The notes under the pieces: model-generated | Told to the model about the DNA's origin: nothing | The model's database searches: none | The model's input: the letters and a program-made list of their open reading frames with translations, nothing else | Assembly: GCA_963555705.1 (NCBI GenBank) | Contig: OY743174.1 | Coordinates: 56,132,234 to 56,196,233, forward strand | DNA length: 64,000 nucleotides | Reading direction: 5' to 3' | From: Ligustrum vulgare | Lineage: Eukaryota; Streptophyta; Magnoliopsida; Lamiales; Oleaceae | Made by a program: the position numbers and the translations under genes | In this document: positions 46,528 to 58,868 of the stretch, one piece after another | Numbering within the stretch: the first letter of the stretch is position 1 | Layout: every line of letters starts with the position of its first letter

Positions 46528-49500
46528 TGTGGCTACTAGTAGCGTACGTTCATAAACAGGGCACATTGGATACATTTACTAAAAATTCTTTCTAAACTTG
46601 TTTAGAACCATTTTAATTGTTCAAAACAATACGTTTCCCCTGTTAAACATTTAGGATCATCATTCATACTTTAATTTTGTCATTTTAATAGCAACAACAC
46701 TAAAAACAATTTCAACACTTCATAAGAATAATATTTAAACATCATGCGAAACTTTAAATAGAAGGCTCATTTCTTTTCATAAAAATCTACTTATACATCT
46801 CAAAATTGAGCCACAAATAGCATTTAACTCTTAAATATTAGAAGAATAAAAATTTCACTCTAAAATAGTTTTAAGTACAAAAGGGCTTAATCTTTCCCCT
46901 CTTTTGGTTACCAATAGGCACTCTTTATTCTCAGCCGGAAATCTCCATAGGGAATCCACACTACAAAAATTAATGCTCCATTGTCTATAAAAAGAGATAT
47001 AAAACAATTGTGAACCACACGCTTCAGTAAATAAAATTTGATGCATATAACAAGAGGTTAATTTCAACACAAAGTGTTTAAAGTCATATAAGCATCTTTT
47101 ACTTATTCTCATACATTTGCTTCTTTTAATACTTTCTAACTTTAACATCAATTCTCATATAGTACAAGAAATCATAATCAATTTAACGTATCATTTGTAA
47201 TCACTTCACAATGTTTACTTCCATATAACTATATTCATTTAATCAATTTCATATTTATGACATGAATGTAATGCACGAAGTGATATGCATAAATGATATG
47301 AGTGATAATGTTTTCATTTTCTCATGCTTTCTTTATTTTCTTCCTTTCTTGCTTTTCTTTGAAAAATGACATGAATGAGTATGATTTTTCTCTATTTCTT
47401 TCATGTCTTTTATTTTAGGGACCCTTCCCATATTAGGATCGAGCATCGTGCGCATAATATATGTACCTACAACACAAGGTCATCATTCATAAATAGTTGG
47501 CGTGCTTATATTACTCAAAGTACAAAATACTTGGCATTCGTTCCTTTGTACTTGCTAGCATAAAAGAGACACTTACCTCCGAAGGGTGTCTCATGAGATA
47601 CTTATCCTGAAGGTTACCTCACAGCCCGTGACCAATCAGGGACTTTCTCCCTAGCTGTAACGACCTAAATAAGGACATTTTTAAAGTTTCATAATCATTT
47701 CATGAAAACATTATTTGAAATATCTTAAACATAATCATTTCTTCACATTTGAAAACACATACTTTGCTCTTTTATATTAAATGATCATGCATGCTTATGA
47801 TGATGAGATGAAATGCTAATCATCAAATATCATGTAAAAGACTTTACATATCATCATTCATTCCATATGCAACCATACTATCTTAACCTTATCTTAACAC
47901 ATAAGGATTAAGAATAAAGTCTTTCACTATGGAATAAAATTTCCTATGTTTAATAAATAGAATCCCAACCTTTAAGTTACCTCCTAAAAGCTAAATTTTT
48001 ATCCTTAACTTCATCAAAATCTTGATTCTATCAAGTAGAAGTTAACATAATCAAGAAAGTAACCTAAGCAGATTTTTATATCACTTATGTCACATTTTCT
48101 TACACTTTTCAAATGTGTGATGACATGAAAGTACAATCAAAACCTATATCAAGATTTCACAATAAATTTCATACCTTAAGGTCTCCAAAAATTCCATTTC
48201 TAACATTCTTATAATCACAATTAACCCAAATCAATCCCAGCAGACTTTTACCTCATGTATATCACCTTTTATCATATTTAACATCATGTGTAATAACATG
48301 AATTATAAACTAGACCCACAGTGAAGTTTTACCATAAGTTTGATACCTTAAATTATATGGATTGATTCTAACATATAGTACATAACTTACAAGCTTTAGA
48401 TATAACATCAAGTAATAAATTGTTCCTCAAAACTTCAACAACTTCATCTTATAATAATTTTATAAATTTTGATTCTCACCTCATGAATAATCATCTCCAA
48501 ATCTGAATTTCTTAAACATACATTCTCAAAAGTGTATTTAGACAATAAGTATCAATATCATATGTCCAAGACTTCAAAATCAGATTCTTGCTTCAACAAT
48601 AATTATTTCCAAATCTGAATTTTCATAAATGCAACTTCTAAAGCATGTTAAAACTACAACATATCAAAACCTAATGTCTCAAAACTTCAATTATCTTATA
48701 TACCATGATATTAGATCAAAGTCAACAACTTAAAACTTCATGCTAATTCCCATCATTATATCTTCACATTATTTAAAACAAACATCCAACTTATAGATAT
48801 AATTCTATAAGAACTCGCTAAGACATATTTCATTTACACATTTCATCAAACATCTAGAAAGTACTTGCGATTCTAACCTTAGTCTTGGCATAATATTTAT
48901 TCAATCAATACCCATTATCACAACCCACCAAAAATAGCATAAACTATATCAAAGAGTTCACCATCAAGCCTAAATCAACATCCCAACTTAAAATCAGTTT
49001 TATGGTATGAATAACTATAATTTAAAGTGGTTTTTTAGGCTAATTTATCATGAAGATAGCAACTTAGTTTCAAACAAACTTTGAAATAAGTCTTTAAAAC
49101 ACATCTTTTTTACTCATAACTTTCACGTAATGCCATCAACATCAAAATTTAATATCCCCATTCAAAAATCAGATTTATAGCTTCAATAACTCCCATATAG
49201 AGACATGTAATTACCTTCATTTAAATGTCAAAATCTGCACTTAAACCTTCTGCTAAGTTCAACTTCTAATACTTCATAACCTCCATCCAAGTATTTCTCC
49301 ACTTATAATCATACTCATAAATATAACTATTGGTTGTTATCATCCTTAAACATAATCCCCAACATCTAAAATATAGTACAACATCAACATAACTCAACAA
49401 AATCATTATTGTCTTACTCAAACATTTCATCAAACACTTCGAAGGCACTTGTGTTCTTAACTTTCAATCTTAAATATAGTTTATTAATTCAATCATAATC

Positions 49501-51153
49501 AATAAGAAACATATTAGAATCTGAAATTTAAGGACAATACTTCAACACTATATGAAAAACTTAACACAATATTATACAAATCAAGTATCACTCACCTCTT
49601 GAAACTAAGAAGGAAAAACTGTATTTTGAGAACTCAACTTTCAAGTAAAACATCCTTACTTCTTCCCCTTTCCCTTCCCTTCCCTTTTCCTTCTCTTTTT
49701 CCTCTCCAATTTTTGGCCAGAATCTGTCCTCTCTCGGTTCCTCCCTTGGCTTCACCGAAATTAGGAGATCTTGGGCTTAATTCATTCCTAGAATCAATTG
49801 TTTCAATCATCTTCAACTTTACTAACTTCAAACTTGAAAAATCAATCCAAAATCCCAATTTAAACCTTAAATATCAAGAAGAGATTATTTCTTACCTTAA
49901 GGAATTGAAGAGAATAATCAAACAAAGCTTCTCATATTTCTTTCTCTTCCTTTTCCTTTTCCTTTTCCTTTTCTTCTCTTTCTTTCTTTCCATTTTTGGC
50001 CAGAAGCTGTCCATTTCTCTCCTCTCTATTGTAGCCCACGAAATGAAGAGGAGGAGGGGCTAAATGTCGGTTTTAAGAGGTACATATATGGTATATTTAT
50101 AAACAAGCGCCGTACTTTCATATATGCATGATTTGGTCCTTATAAAGTTGAAACTAAGTCCTCAAACTCTCATTTTCTATTATTTAAATCCTATAACTCT
50201 TGATAAGTAATTAATTCAAACCAATATAAGTTGAGGTGCCAAAAAACCCCTTAAGATAAGACATGACAAGTGTCCTCTCTATTATTTTAATACTAAAAAT
50301 TTCAAATTTTCTATTTCAAGGTGTCACCTTCGGGTCAACATTTGAAGGTCAAGACGAGCTCCGTTTTGGCCAATCTTTATACCGTTGTAAAGTTCACACT
50401 TCAAGCTTTGCAACTGATATACATGCAAAGAAAACGGACCATTATATCGCCCGTACTGTTCATCCAAAAATAGTTGCTTGAATAGTTTCAATACTTAGCC
50501 AAATTTTCAGCATTCTTACCATTTCATGTATACAACTTCAAATCGATATTTGAAGCACTTCCAGACCTCGATTTGCTCAAATTTAATGTCAATATGTAGA
50601 TCTCAATGTGAACTACAAGGTAGTATAACATGCAAAGACATTGGATTACCATGTTGTTCGTATCGTCTTCTTAAACATGGCTACTCGACCACAACTTTAT
50701 ACTTAGAATTATTTTCCAAAATTTTCAGCATTCAACTATTTCTCTAATGCGACTTTAGCACCATTTTTGAAACACTTCTCGACCTTAATTGTAATCGAAC
50801 TTGATACCAATATTTAGGTCTCATCATGAACCATAAAATGGTATAACTTGCATTGACTAAAGATCACTACATATTACACAAAATGATCTCAAAGTCATGT
50901 TCATCATAATGGCAAAACTGTAATTAATAGGAATTTCTAAAATTTCCAGCTTAGTCCTCAACCATGAAATTCAATCTGATTGAGTTCAGACATAATGTAT
51001 AACTTTCCTTTATGCCAATTTAGTCTCTCATATTCTTGTAAATTCTATATTATCTCATCGTTCAACACGTGAAATTGGCTATTTTATAGGAAAATACTTG
51101 ATTCCAACTCTCTCAATAAATGAACTAAGGTACGAAATTTCCGATTTGTTACA
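46528..51153 (-). mobile_element. Very long solo LTR (4.6 kb), TSD TTTACA
   Basis: On the plus strand it starts TGTGGCTACTAG and ends GATTTGTTACA, and TTTACA lies on both sides (46522-46527 and 51154-51159). Joining the flanks with one TSD keeps the copia frame open across the join. Inside are no pol domains and no second LTR copy, so it is read as a solo LTR. On the minus strand a TTTATAAATATA near 50100 could be its promoter. At 47656 is an internal TGTAACGACC, an alternative terminus that lacks a matching TSD. Pyrimidine-rich runs ((CTTTTC)n) lie at about 49660-49700 and 49940-49990. Confidence 0.7.
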
Positions 51154-52519
51154 TTTACACTTGGGATCCTTTTTCTATTCCGTCAAAAAATAGATCACGT
51201 TTCTTTTTAACTATTGTTGATGATTATTCAAGTTGTACTTGGATTTATATAATGAAACATAAATATGAAATTTTCAACATGTTAATTCATTTTTAATCAA
51301 ATCAATCATCAATTCAACATAAAATTTTCTCGTATCAACTCTGATAATGTGAAGATTTTTCTTCCTCAACTTCAAACCATTCGTTCAAACAATGGTATTG
51401 AATTTCTTTCTAAACAAATTCAAACATGGTTTCATGAAAATGGTACTATTCACCAACGTAGTTGCATTGCAACCCACAACAAAATGGAGTTGTAGAACGT
51501 ATGCATCGACATCTCCTTGATGTTGCTATATCTCTACGATTTCAAGTAAACTTGCCTCTTTCTATTTGGGGTGAATGTATTCTCTGTGCCGCCTTTCTTA
51601 TTAACAAACTTTCAACTCCGATCCTTAAATATAAATCACCTCATCAAGTTTTATCTGGAACTGTTCCTTCATACTCCTCTCTTCAAGTTTTCAGATGTTT
51701 ATTTTTTCTAAAAATATGATCATTACTATCAAAAGGATTATCACATATATGATTTCAAAACTCATCAAATCTATGTTTCTCGTGAAGTTATATTTCATGA
51801 GTCAATTTTCCATATTGCGATCTTCCATCTCCATCATTAAAAAACTCAATTACTATTACTCCAATTAATGATGATGGTACTTTTGACTACACTACACCAC
51901 TGATTGTTCTCACTGATATTTCTTCTAGTCATTCTATCCCTCATAATCTAGTTGATTATTCCAATGGTTCTCCACTTGATGACACATAGGCCTATTTCTA
52001 TGGATACTCCCCCTAATAATTCTACTTCAATGACACCTAGTTCTCAGCTTGATAATTCACCCAACTCTCCACCTATTTTCGAGGACACTCATTCTATTAC
52101 TCCTCCTTCAATAACAATTGGTTCTATAATTAATAATCATTCTCAACGAATTCGTCATCCACCAGGTCATCTCAAGGATTATATTTGTAATCATATTTCA
52201 CTTTCAACTGATTTTCCACTAGCCAATTATTTTTATTTGTTCCATCTAAGCAATTCTCATCGTGCTTTTCTAACAAATATTATTGAACATCAAGAATCAC
52301 GTTCTTATTCTCAAGCTATGAAATTTGGTGAATGGCACGATGCCATGACCAAAGAAATCCAGATCCTTGAATCAAATAACACTTGATCTTTATGCTTACT
52401 TCCTAAAGGAAAATCACTCATTGGTTGTAAATGGGTTTACAAAATTAAATATCGGTATGATGGATCAACCAAGAGATATAAAGCTCGTTTAGTTGCCAAA
52501 GTTTATACTCAAGTTGAAG
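51154..52519 (+). pseudogene. Copia integrase and start of reverse transcriptase, decayed
   Basis: Integrase core: FLTIVDDYSSCTWIY near 51203, then a decayed SDN region near 51340-51400 and NPQQNGVVERMH at about 51465-51505. Then the conserved FQVNLPLSIWGECI and SPHQVLSGTVPSYSSL. At about 51950-52400 is the linker and PxG-type region (RIRHPPGHLKDYIC, MKFGEWHDAM). The RT starts with CKWVYKIKYRYDGSTKRYKA near 52427 and is cut at 52519 by the gypsy insertion. Several stops occur. Confidence 0.78.
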
Positions 52520-53421
52520 TGATGTGAATCCCTTTGGTGTTTGACCAAAAATTCCTACAACACAAGTAATCAACTCAAGAAAGTTAAAATTGATAATAAA
52601 TGAATCTTGACCGAAACTAAATCTAACCAAAATTTTAAGGAATAAACCCTAACCGAAAGGATAGAAATAAGTAAATACCAAGATTTTGGATTCAACGACA
52701 ACACAAGAATAATAACTGTAATTGAAGTTGAAGAAATTCCAAATAGAAACTTGATAAAAGAAGAGATTTATTTACCTTCAATGTGTCTTGCACTTACAAT
52801 GAACAAAGTTGAACCTAGGGTTTGAGAAGTTTTGGATATTTATAGTACAATAATAATTGAAAGAAATAAAGAAAATCCGGAATTAAGTTAAATTCTTGCA
52901 AAATCAGCCTTTAGTTGAACCGTGCGGCCGCATAGGCATGGGTACACCCCAAACTGAGCATTCTATCTTTTTGAAATCTTTTTAGGCACGTGGCTGCACT
53001 CCATTTCAACCATGTGGCCGCACGATTGATTTTTCTCTCATACATTTTTAGCTCCAAATTCTACGCTCGTTATCTTCAGTATTTTGGTAATAACTTTTGA
53101 TACCGATGTCCGATTTAGGTGATTCAAAATGCGTTGGAAACTAAATGAAAAGAGCTAAAATTATTCAAGAAATAGTGAATCTCAAATTAGGACTTTATCT
53201 CTATCAAAACTTTAATTGAATCTCAAACTCCTACCAAGTTGATCAATTTAGATCCTCTCCCGTCCCATTCGCGTCCGGAATTGAAGGTGTCTTCCATTTG
53301 GGCTTGATTTCATAATTTGTGAATAAGTCCTACCATCAACTCTTTAGTCTCTTCAACCTTGAATCCCGTAATAAGGCCCATTGGCACGTGCATCAAACTT
53401 TGACTTCCTCGGTTCTCATCA
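52520..53421 (-). repeat. 3' LTR of the truncated gypsy element
   Basis: On the minus strand it starts TGATGAGAACC, after the polypurine tract, and ends GGGATTCACATCA. It matches the solo LTR at 45235-45974 along most of its length. Words CGTGCGGCCGCA (52921) and TGTGGCCGCACG (53023) form an imperfect palindrome pair. Confidence 0.72.
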
Positions 53422-53570
53422 CCCCTTTCCTCTTGAGAAGGATTCGACTTCAAATCTTGCTTGTAGGCATTGTCGTGAAATTCCTTGAACTTTGATCTTG
53501 TGATGGGACCCACGGGAAAGTGTAGCATGGTTTTACTTTCTTGATTCTCATCATCATCTCCTTTTCAAGA
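53310..53570 (-). pseudogene. Gypsy pol C-terminus running into the LTR
   Basis: An open frame reads FPVGPITRSKFKEF, then through the polypurine tract (coding QEERG), then DENRGSQ and on into the LTR to the stop at about 53310. A second, degraded copy of the VGPITRSK motif (VPMGLITGFK) lies inside the LTR part. Confidence 0.65.
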
Positions 53571-53759
53571 AGGATTTGACCTCGAATCATCACCTATAAC
53601 GAAAAAAGAAAAATCATACACATTAAATGTAACTGAAATTTTATACTTACTCGGTATGTCTAGTTTTTAGGCAATGTATTTGATCCTCTCAAGAGCTTGA
53701 AATGGACCATCACGCAATGTAGCAATTTAGATTTTATTTGATCGAAAAATCGCTCTTTA

Positions 53760-54460
53760 TTCAAATACAATCACATCCAACCACCCAGATCAACTGAGAT
53801 ACATTTTCTATCCTTGTTGGCGTTGGAAGTGTATGGCTCATTCTTCTTCTCAATTTGAAACTTGTCCTTTCCAAATTTAACCCCTTTCGCATTTTTCTCC
53901 CCACCCAAGCTACCTCTTTCATTAATAAACAAATGAATCAAATCCAAAAGAGTTAACGAATTTAACGAAGTAAGATCATAAATAATCTCAAACGGAGAAA
54001 ATTCAAGGATGGAATGAACATTTCGATTATAAGCAAATGTAACAAAGGATAGATCATTTTGCCCACTCCTTATGTCACTTCCAAGGGTAGTGCGAAAGAG
54101 TTGTTTTAAAACTTCATTAACCACTTTTGTTTGGCCATCATTTTGGAAAAGAAAATTGATTAAAATTAAAGGTTTGGTTCCAAATCTTTTCCATGAAATT
54201 TCCAAAAGATGATTAAGAAATTGTGTAATTATACCCCACAAAATACCCCTACAAAATACCCCTAGGGACATGTAAATGCACTATTTCCTTAAAGAAAAGA
54301 ATGGCTATATTGGTAGCATCGTTGGTTTCATGACATGTAATGTATTGTGACATTTTATCATTTCTACCAACGATCACAAAAATAGCGACATTTTCCTCTT
54401 TAGACCTAGGTAAACTCAATGCAAAGTTCTTAGAAATGTCAACCCAATGGTCACTAGGAT
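53760..54460 (-). pseudogene. Gypsy integrase fragment
   Basis: The minus strand reads NDGQTKVVNEVLKQLFRTTL, FAYNRNVHSILEFSPFEI and ANKDRK, the end of the integrase core. Upstream (to about 54400) are CHETNDATNIAILFFKEIV and decayed active-site surroundings. The first Asp of the DDE triad appears changed (VGR where VDR is usual) and the second is lost, together with a small tandem repeat of AAAATACCCCTAC near 54240. Confidence 0.72.
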
Positions 54461-54910
54461 GTGCAAATATGTGTAGAATCCTTGAGGCAAAACCTCAAAT
54501 TTGGTACTGTTGCAAGTGATGTGTTTACTATGAGTGTGAACATGTGCAACATCTACTTTCATCTTAGGTCAATACAATGCCCACTTAATATCTCTAAGGC
54601 CTCTTTAATTCCAAAATGTGCCATCAAGCACCCACTATGTGTCTCTCTTACTAGCAACTCCCGCATTGAGCATCTAGGAAACACAAACTATTCTCCCTAA
54701 ATAAATAATCATCATGCTTATAGAATTCATCAAAATCCCTCTCACCACATGATTGATATATTTTAGACAATATAGGGTGGTTAGCTTGCATGCTTTTAAT
54801 GAATTCAAAACAAAATGATTTGGCATTTAGGGAGGTTAGAAGAAAATCACTTTTACATCAAAAAGTCCAATTAAACCTCCCCCCATGGACTCTCAAGACT
54901 AGTAATTCCC

Positions 54911-55330
54911 TCATAAGGTAATTAGACACATAAAACTTGTTTTTACAAAATAAGAATCCATCGCGCATAAGAAATTTATTACGTGCAACATTTTATAAGT
55001 CAAAAATATATTTACCAATCCTTCATCATTCTCATACAATCCCCTAATATATTCAAAACACAATAACCTTACATTCAAAGAAATGATAGGAGCATACCTC
55101 CTAGATATTGCATCGGTTATTACACTTTCTTTACCTAGATTGTACTTGTTGTTGTAGGAAAATGTTTCCACGTACTTCATCCACTTGGCATGCCTTTGAA
55201 GCTCTTTGTTGCTTCGATAAGTTGGTCTACTTAGAATGATGGTTTCAAGGATGAATTCAATTTGATGTTCAATGCCTCGAATGGGTGGCAACCCATTCGT
55301 CATGTCCCGTAGAGACTTGCCCTCAAATCC
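54911..55330 (-). pseudogene. Gypsy RT start fused to RNase H end
   Basis: The frame goes from the N-terminal edge of the RT (NGLPPIRGIEHQIEFI, RPTYRSNKELQR) directly into the end of RNase H and the start of integrase (HAKWMKYVETFSY, GKESVITDAISRRYA). Almost the whole RT and RNase H core was deleted at the QRHAKW join. Confidence 0.75.
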
Positions 55331-55469
55331 CTACAATAGAGAAGTAACCAAACTATGGGGAGAATTGTTAGATTCTTCAAGTGCAAAGAACATTTTTGTT
55401 TTATCTTTTCCCTCAATTTCCTTTTTGGAACTCTTCACCTACTCTCCTTTTCACATATATTCATGATCA

Positions 55470-56395
55470 GATTTCTATTTTTTGTTCTCGTCTATGTCGA
55501 TGATATTATTATCATTGGAAATAATGATGATGACATCACTGAAACCAAACAATTTCTCGCTCAATCTTTTTTCGTAAAAGATGTTGGAAATCTTCTATAT
55601 TTTTAAGTATTGAAGTGTCTCGATTTAAACAAGGATTTTTTCTATGTCAAAGAAAATACACCCTTGACATCTTATTTGATTCTGGTATGACTGGTTCTCG
55701 ACCATCTGATTTTCCTATGGAACATCTTAGCTTACTACTAGAGGATGGTACTCCTCTTCTTGATCCGACAATATATTGTTGATTGGTGGGACGTCTTTTA
55801 TATCTTACTGTCACACAACTAGATATACAATATGCTGTAAACATACTTAGTCAATTCATATAATTTCCTCATTCCACTCGTCTTGATGCTTCCAATCGGG
55901 TTCTTCGTTATCTTAAAGGTACTGTTGGTAAATGATCATTCCTTTCTGCATCGAGCTCTTGTACTTTTGTTGGATATGCTGAATCTAACTAGGCTGGTTT
56001 TCCTACTACTCATTGATCCACCACGAGTTATTTTACCATGTTAGGTTCTAGTCCTATTTCTTGGAAAACCAAGAAACAACCAACTATTTCTTGTTCTTCT
56101 GTAGAAGCAGAATATCGTTCTCTCGCTGCACTTATTTATGAATTGCAATGGTTAAAATATCTTCTTTCAGATCTTGGTTTCAACTATTCACAACCAATTT
56201 TTGTTCATTGTAATAGCAAAGCTACTATTCATATTGCCGAAAATACTTTTTTCACGAATGCACCAAGCATATTGAGACTGATTGTCATTTTGTTCAAGAA
56301 AAATTCAAAAAGGTCTTTGCTCAAACCCTACGTTCTAAAGACCAGTTGGCAGACATTTTTATCAAACCACTTGGAGGTGATGCTTATCGCTGACT
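55470..56395 (+). pseudogene. Copia reverse transcriptase end and RNase H
   Basis: Catalytic LVYVDDIIIIGNNDDDI near 55490, then TKQFLAQSFFVKDVGN, a frameshift near 55610, SRFKQGFF, decayed LTVTQLDIQYAVN near 55800, and RNase H from about 56000: SPISWKTKKQPTISCSSVEA, ELQWLKYLLSDLGF, VHCNSKATIHIAENT (the usual CDN/CDS is CNS). It ends near 56395, before the polypurine tract. Stops and shifts make it non-functional. Confidence 0.8.
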
Positions 56396-56442
56396 ACTTC
56401 GCAAGTTGGGTGTTCTTGACATTTCAATCCCAATTCCAACTT

Positions 56443-56458
56443 GAGGGGGGGGGGGGGG
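56443..56458 (+). other. Polypurine tract of the older copia element
   Basis: AG followed by a run of about 13 G directly before the 3' LTR. Confidence 0.75.
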
Positions 56459-56686
56459 TGATGGACTCACTCAAGAATCAAGACCAAGTCAATTTCTACA
56501 TTTTAGGTCTTTTAGTTATGTAATGATTTTTTAGTTTCTATACATTATGTTTGTTAATTAGTTTCCTGCTTTTCTGTATATTTTAAGTTTGAATCTTCCT
56601 TTTAATTTTTCTATATATTATTACAATAATTGAATGAATATACAAGTTCAAAATCATTACTTCTTCTATTATGCTTGTCTTTGTCA
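56459..56686 (+). repeat. 3' LTR of the older copia element
   Basis: Starts TGATGGACTCACTCAAG and ends TTTGTCA. It matches the 5' LTR, apart from the 60-base duplication there and scattered changes. Confidence 0.8.
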
Positions 56687-56688
56687 CA

Positions 56689-56700
56689 TGGTATCAGAGC
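56689..56700 (+). other. Second primer-binding site, after the 3' LTR
   Basis: TGGTATCAGAGC follows the right-hand LTR after two bases, exactly as after the 5' LTR. A normal 3' LTR is followed by host DNA, so this implies that a further internal region once followed. Confidence 0.85.
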
Positions 56701-58140
56701 AATTAATTTAATATATGATTATTAGTATTAAAAATTGAATTACAACTTGAATTTTGTTAAGAAAGTTTTAAATTTGATTTTTGAACTATGAGGTTAAAAT
56801 GTAGGGTAATGTATAATTTTCACTATGGAGTTTGTTATTATTAAAATGTAGGGTTAGAAAGCTTTAAAGTTACTTTATTTTATAATGTTTAGATAATTGC
56901 GCAGAAAAAAAATCTCAAGTACGACAAAATCCCTTGACCAACAAATTTAAGCCCTTTTTTGAGATTCATTACTTAGAGAAAAAGAGTTGTAATAGTGATT
57001 TTTAGAAGAATATGTGGTTAAAAAGTAAGATTTTTTTTTTTTGGTTTACATTTAATATTATTTTATAGGAGATGTGATTGAAAATGAGCAAAAAAATGAG
57101 TTTTGAAAAAATGGGCATTAAACAAAGACTAAGTGTACCTCGAGTCAAGAAAATAAAGTAAAAATAATTAAAATAAAAATATCACTGGGAGCTAAAGTTT
57201 GTATGGTAAATTGAAAATTATATAAACCAAACAATATAGAAAAATAATAATCTCAGCAACTAATCCCAAAGGGTTAAATCCATTGGTTGTCACCCAACTT
57301 TATTAGTAGTGTCACTTTGGTCATTCAATTTGACTTTGTGTCACTTTGGCCCCACACCTCACTTGATATGAATTACTAGGGTGGCAATTTGGGTTGAAAA
57401 TCCGATTTCACTCCGATTTTTTCCCAAAAAAAATTCGATTCCGAATTTTCTGACTTTCAAATTCTGAAATTTTTCGAAAAAATTGGATTGGAATTGGAAT
57501 GATTTTCAAAATTCCAAAATTCCGATAAAAAAACTTTCGAAGTATTCCTAACATATTTCACTTTCGAAGTATTCCGAACATATTTCGATCCAAAAATTCT
57601 AATTTTTTCCGGATAAATTCTGATTTCCTTTTTGTATTTACATTACAATTAATAATATAAAAATATTATTAACATGAGATTTATCATATAACTGATGGGT
57701 AACACTTCAATTTTAGTATAGGATTTTAAGTTAGGTAAATTGGTGGTGAAAAATATTTCACATTAGATATAATAAAAAGTTCAAATTAAATTAAAAGTTC
57801 AAAATGTGTTGTCAGTTGTAGTATTGCAAAATTTACTTTACTTATTTACTATTTGTGTGATCATCAGGTTTAGACCTTGGAGTGTGACACTGTTTGTTTT
57901 TTAGAAAATAATTTTTTTAAGCAAAAATGTTAGATCTACATGGAGTTTTAGGATGAAAAATGCAAGAATTTTTGTATTGTTATCTTTGTTTACTTTTATT
58001 TTTATTGGATCATGAAGGAAAAAATTATGTTAAATCTATTTATAGATGTTATGTTATTATTTTGTTATCTTCTGCGGTTTGTAACTCTAATTATACTTTT
58101 TGACTAATTGAAATTTTGAATTCATTTAATTTTTGACCTT
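56701..58140. other. AT-rich non-coding stretch
   Basis: No gene. A TAGGGTGGCAATTTGGG phrase at about 57377 looks like the left end of a hAT-like element, but no matching right end was found. The start of the Athila homology at about 58141 gives the right limit. Confidence 0.4.
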
Positions 58141-58868
58141 AACAGTGATGATAAGTTGAATGTTGCACTAAGCAGGAACCTCACTCTTGATGGACTAGAG
58201 AAGGCTATGAAGAATTTTGTGTTCGATTTCGACTTGCAAGATGCAATTCAGGAATTAGAGTCACTCAAACCTATAAGGTATAATGTATCTTAAATTGAAT
58301 TGCCTATCTCTCACACAAAACTTCTTTCTTCTGTTGAGCAGGCACCAAAATTGGAATTGAAACCACTACCAGACCATTTGAAGTATGTGTTCTTAGGAGA
58401 AGGAGAAATGCTCCCGGTGATTATCTCCAACAAACTCTCTCCCTTGGAAGAAGAGAAATTAACTCGAGTGCTTAGGGAGTATAAACAAGCAATTGGGTGG
58501 ACTATAGCTGACATCAAGGGGTTGAGCCCTTCTACATGCATGCATAGGATATTATTGGAAGAAGATTGTAAACCATCTAGAGAAGCTCAACGGAGATTAA
58601 ATCCACCAATGATGGAAGTGGTAAAGAAAGAAATTTTGAAACTTCTGGATGCAGGTATGATCTATCCAATTTCTGACAGTAAATGGGCAAGCCCAGTTCA
58701 GGTAGTCCCAAAGAAAACAGGTATAACGGTTATTAAAAATTCAGAAGGTGGGATGATCCCAACTCGTGTTGAAAATGGGTGGCGGGTATGTATTGATTAT
58801 AGGAAGTTAAATGCTGCAACTAGAAAAGATCACTTCCCCTCCCATTTATTGATCAAATGCTTGAGCGT
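58141..58868 (+). pseudogene. Athila pol, first part (linker and RT start)
   Basis: From 58300 an open frame of 190 codons runs KLSPLEEEKLTRVLREYK, AIGWTIADIKGLSPS, CMHRILLEED, REAQRRLNPPMMEVV, SDSKWASPVQVVPKK and [18 protein letters not shown], the Athila RT beginning. Upstream, 58141-58293 has a short continuation ending with a TAA stop. A one-base deletion in the C-run at about 58836-58843 shifts the frame. The rest of the RT continues in the frame starting at 58857. Confidence 0.88.

Larger units (their letters stand above)
52520..55430 (-). mobile_element. Truncated Ty3/gypsy element inside the older copia element
   Basis: On the minus strand it runs from a partial RT (right) to a 3' LTR (52520-53421). 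A purine-rich tract AAGAGGAAAGGGG (plus strand 53422-53434) lies next to the LTR start TGATGAGAACC. No 5' LTR, gag or protease is present. The right boundary is approximate: copia RT sequence returns by about 55470. The last five copia bases before it are TGAAG, with no second copy found at the right. Confidence 0.75.
44061..56686 (+). mobile_element. Older, decayed copia element carrying nested insertions
   Basis: A copia element runs from a 5' LTR (44061-44348) to a 3' LTR (56459-56686). Its pol is read in fragments: Gag and zinc knuckle (44397-44940), protease (45070-45230 and 45995-46110), the region before integrase (46297-46527), integrase to the start of RT (51154-52519), and RT plus RNase H (about 55470-56395). 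Between these lie a solo LTR (45235-45974), a MITE (46124-46288), a 4.6-kb solo LTR (46528-51153) and a truncated gypsy element on the other strand (52520 to about 55430). Native copia sequence is about 4 kb. Confidence 0.85.

Noticed and set aside
49599..50063. 154-codon frame with Leu/Phe/Pro runs that looks like signal or membrane sequence
   Set aside because: It comes from pyrimidine-rich simple repeats in the long solo LTR.
47656..51153. Shorter LTR starting at TGTAACGACC
   Set aside because: The flanks CTAGC and TTTAC do not match, whereas the longer version from 46528 has TTTACA on both sides and rejoins the copia frame.
57377..57394. hAT-like left end TAGGGTGGCAATTTGGG
   Set aside because: No right end or TSD was found downstream.
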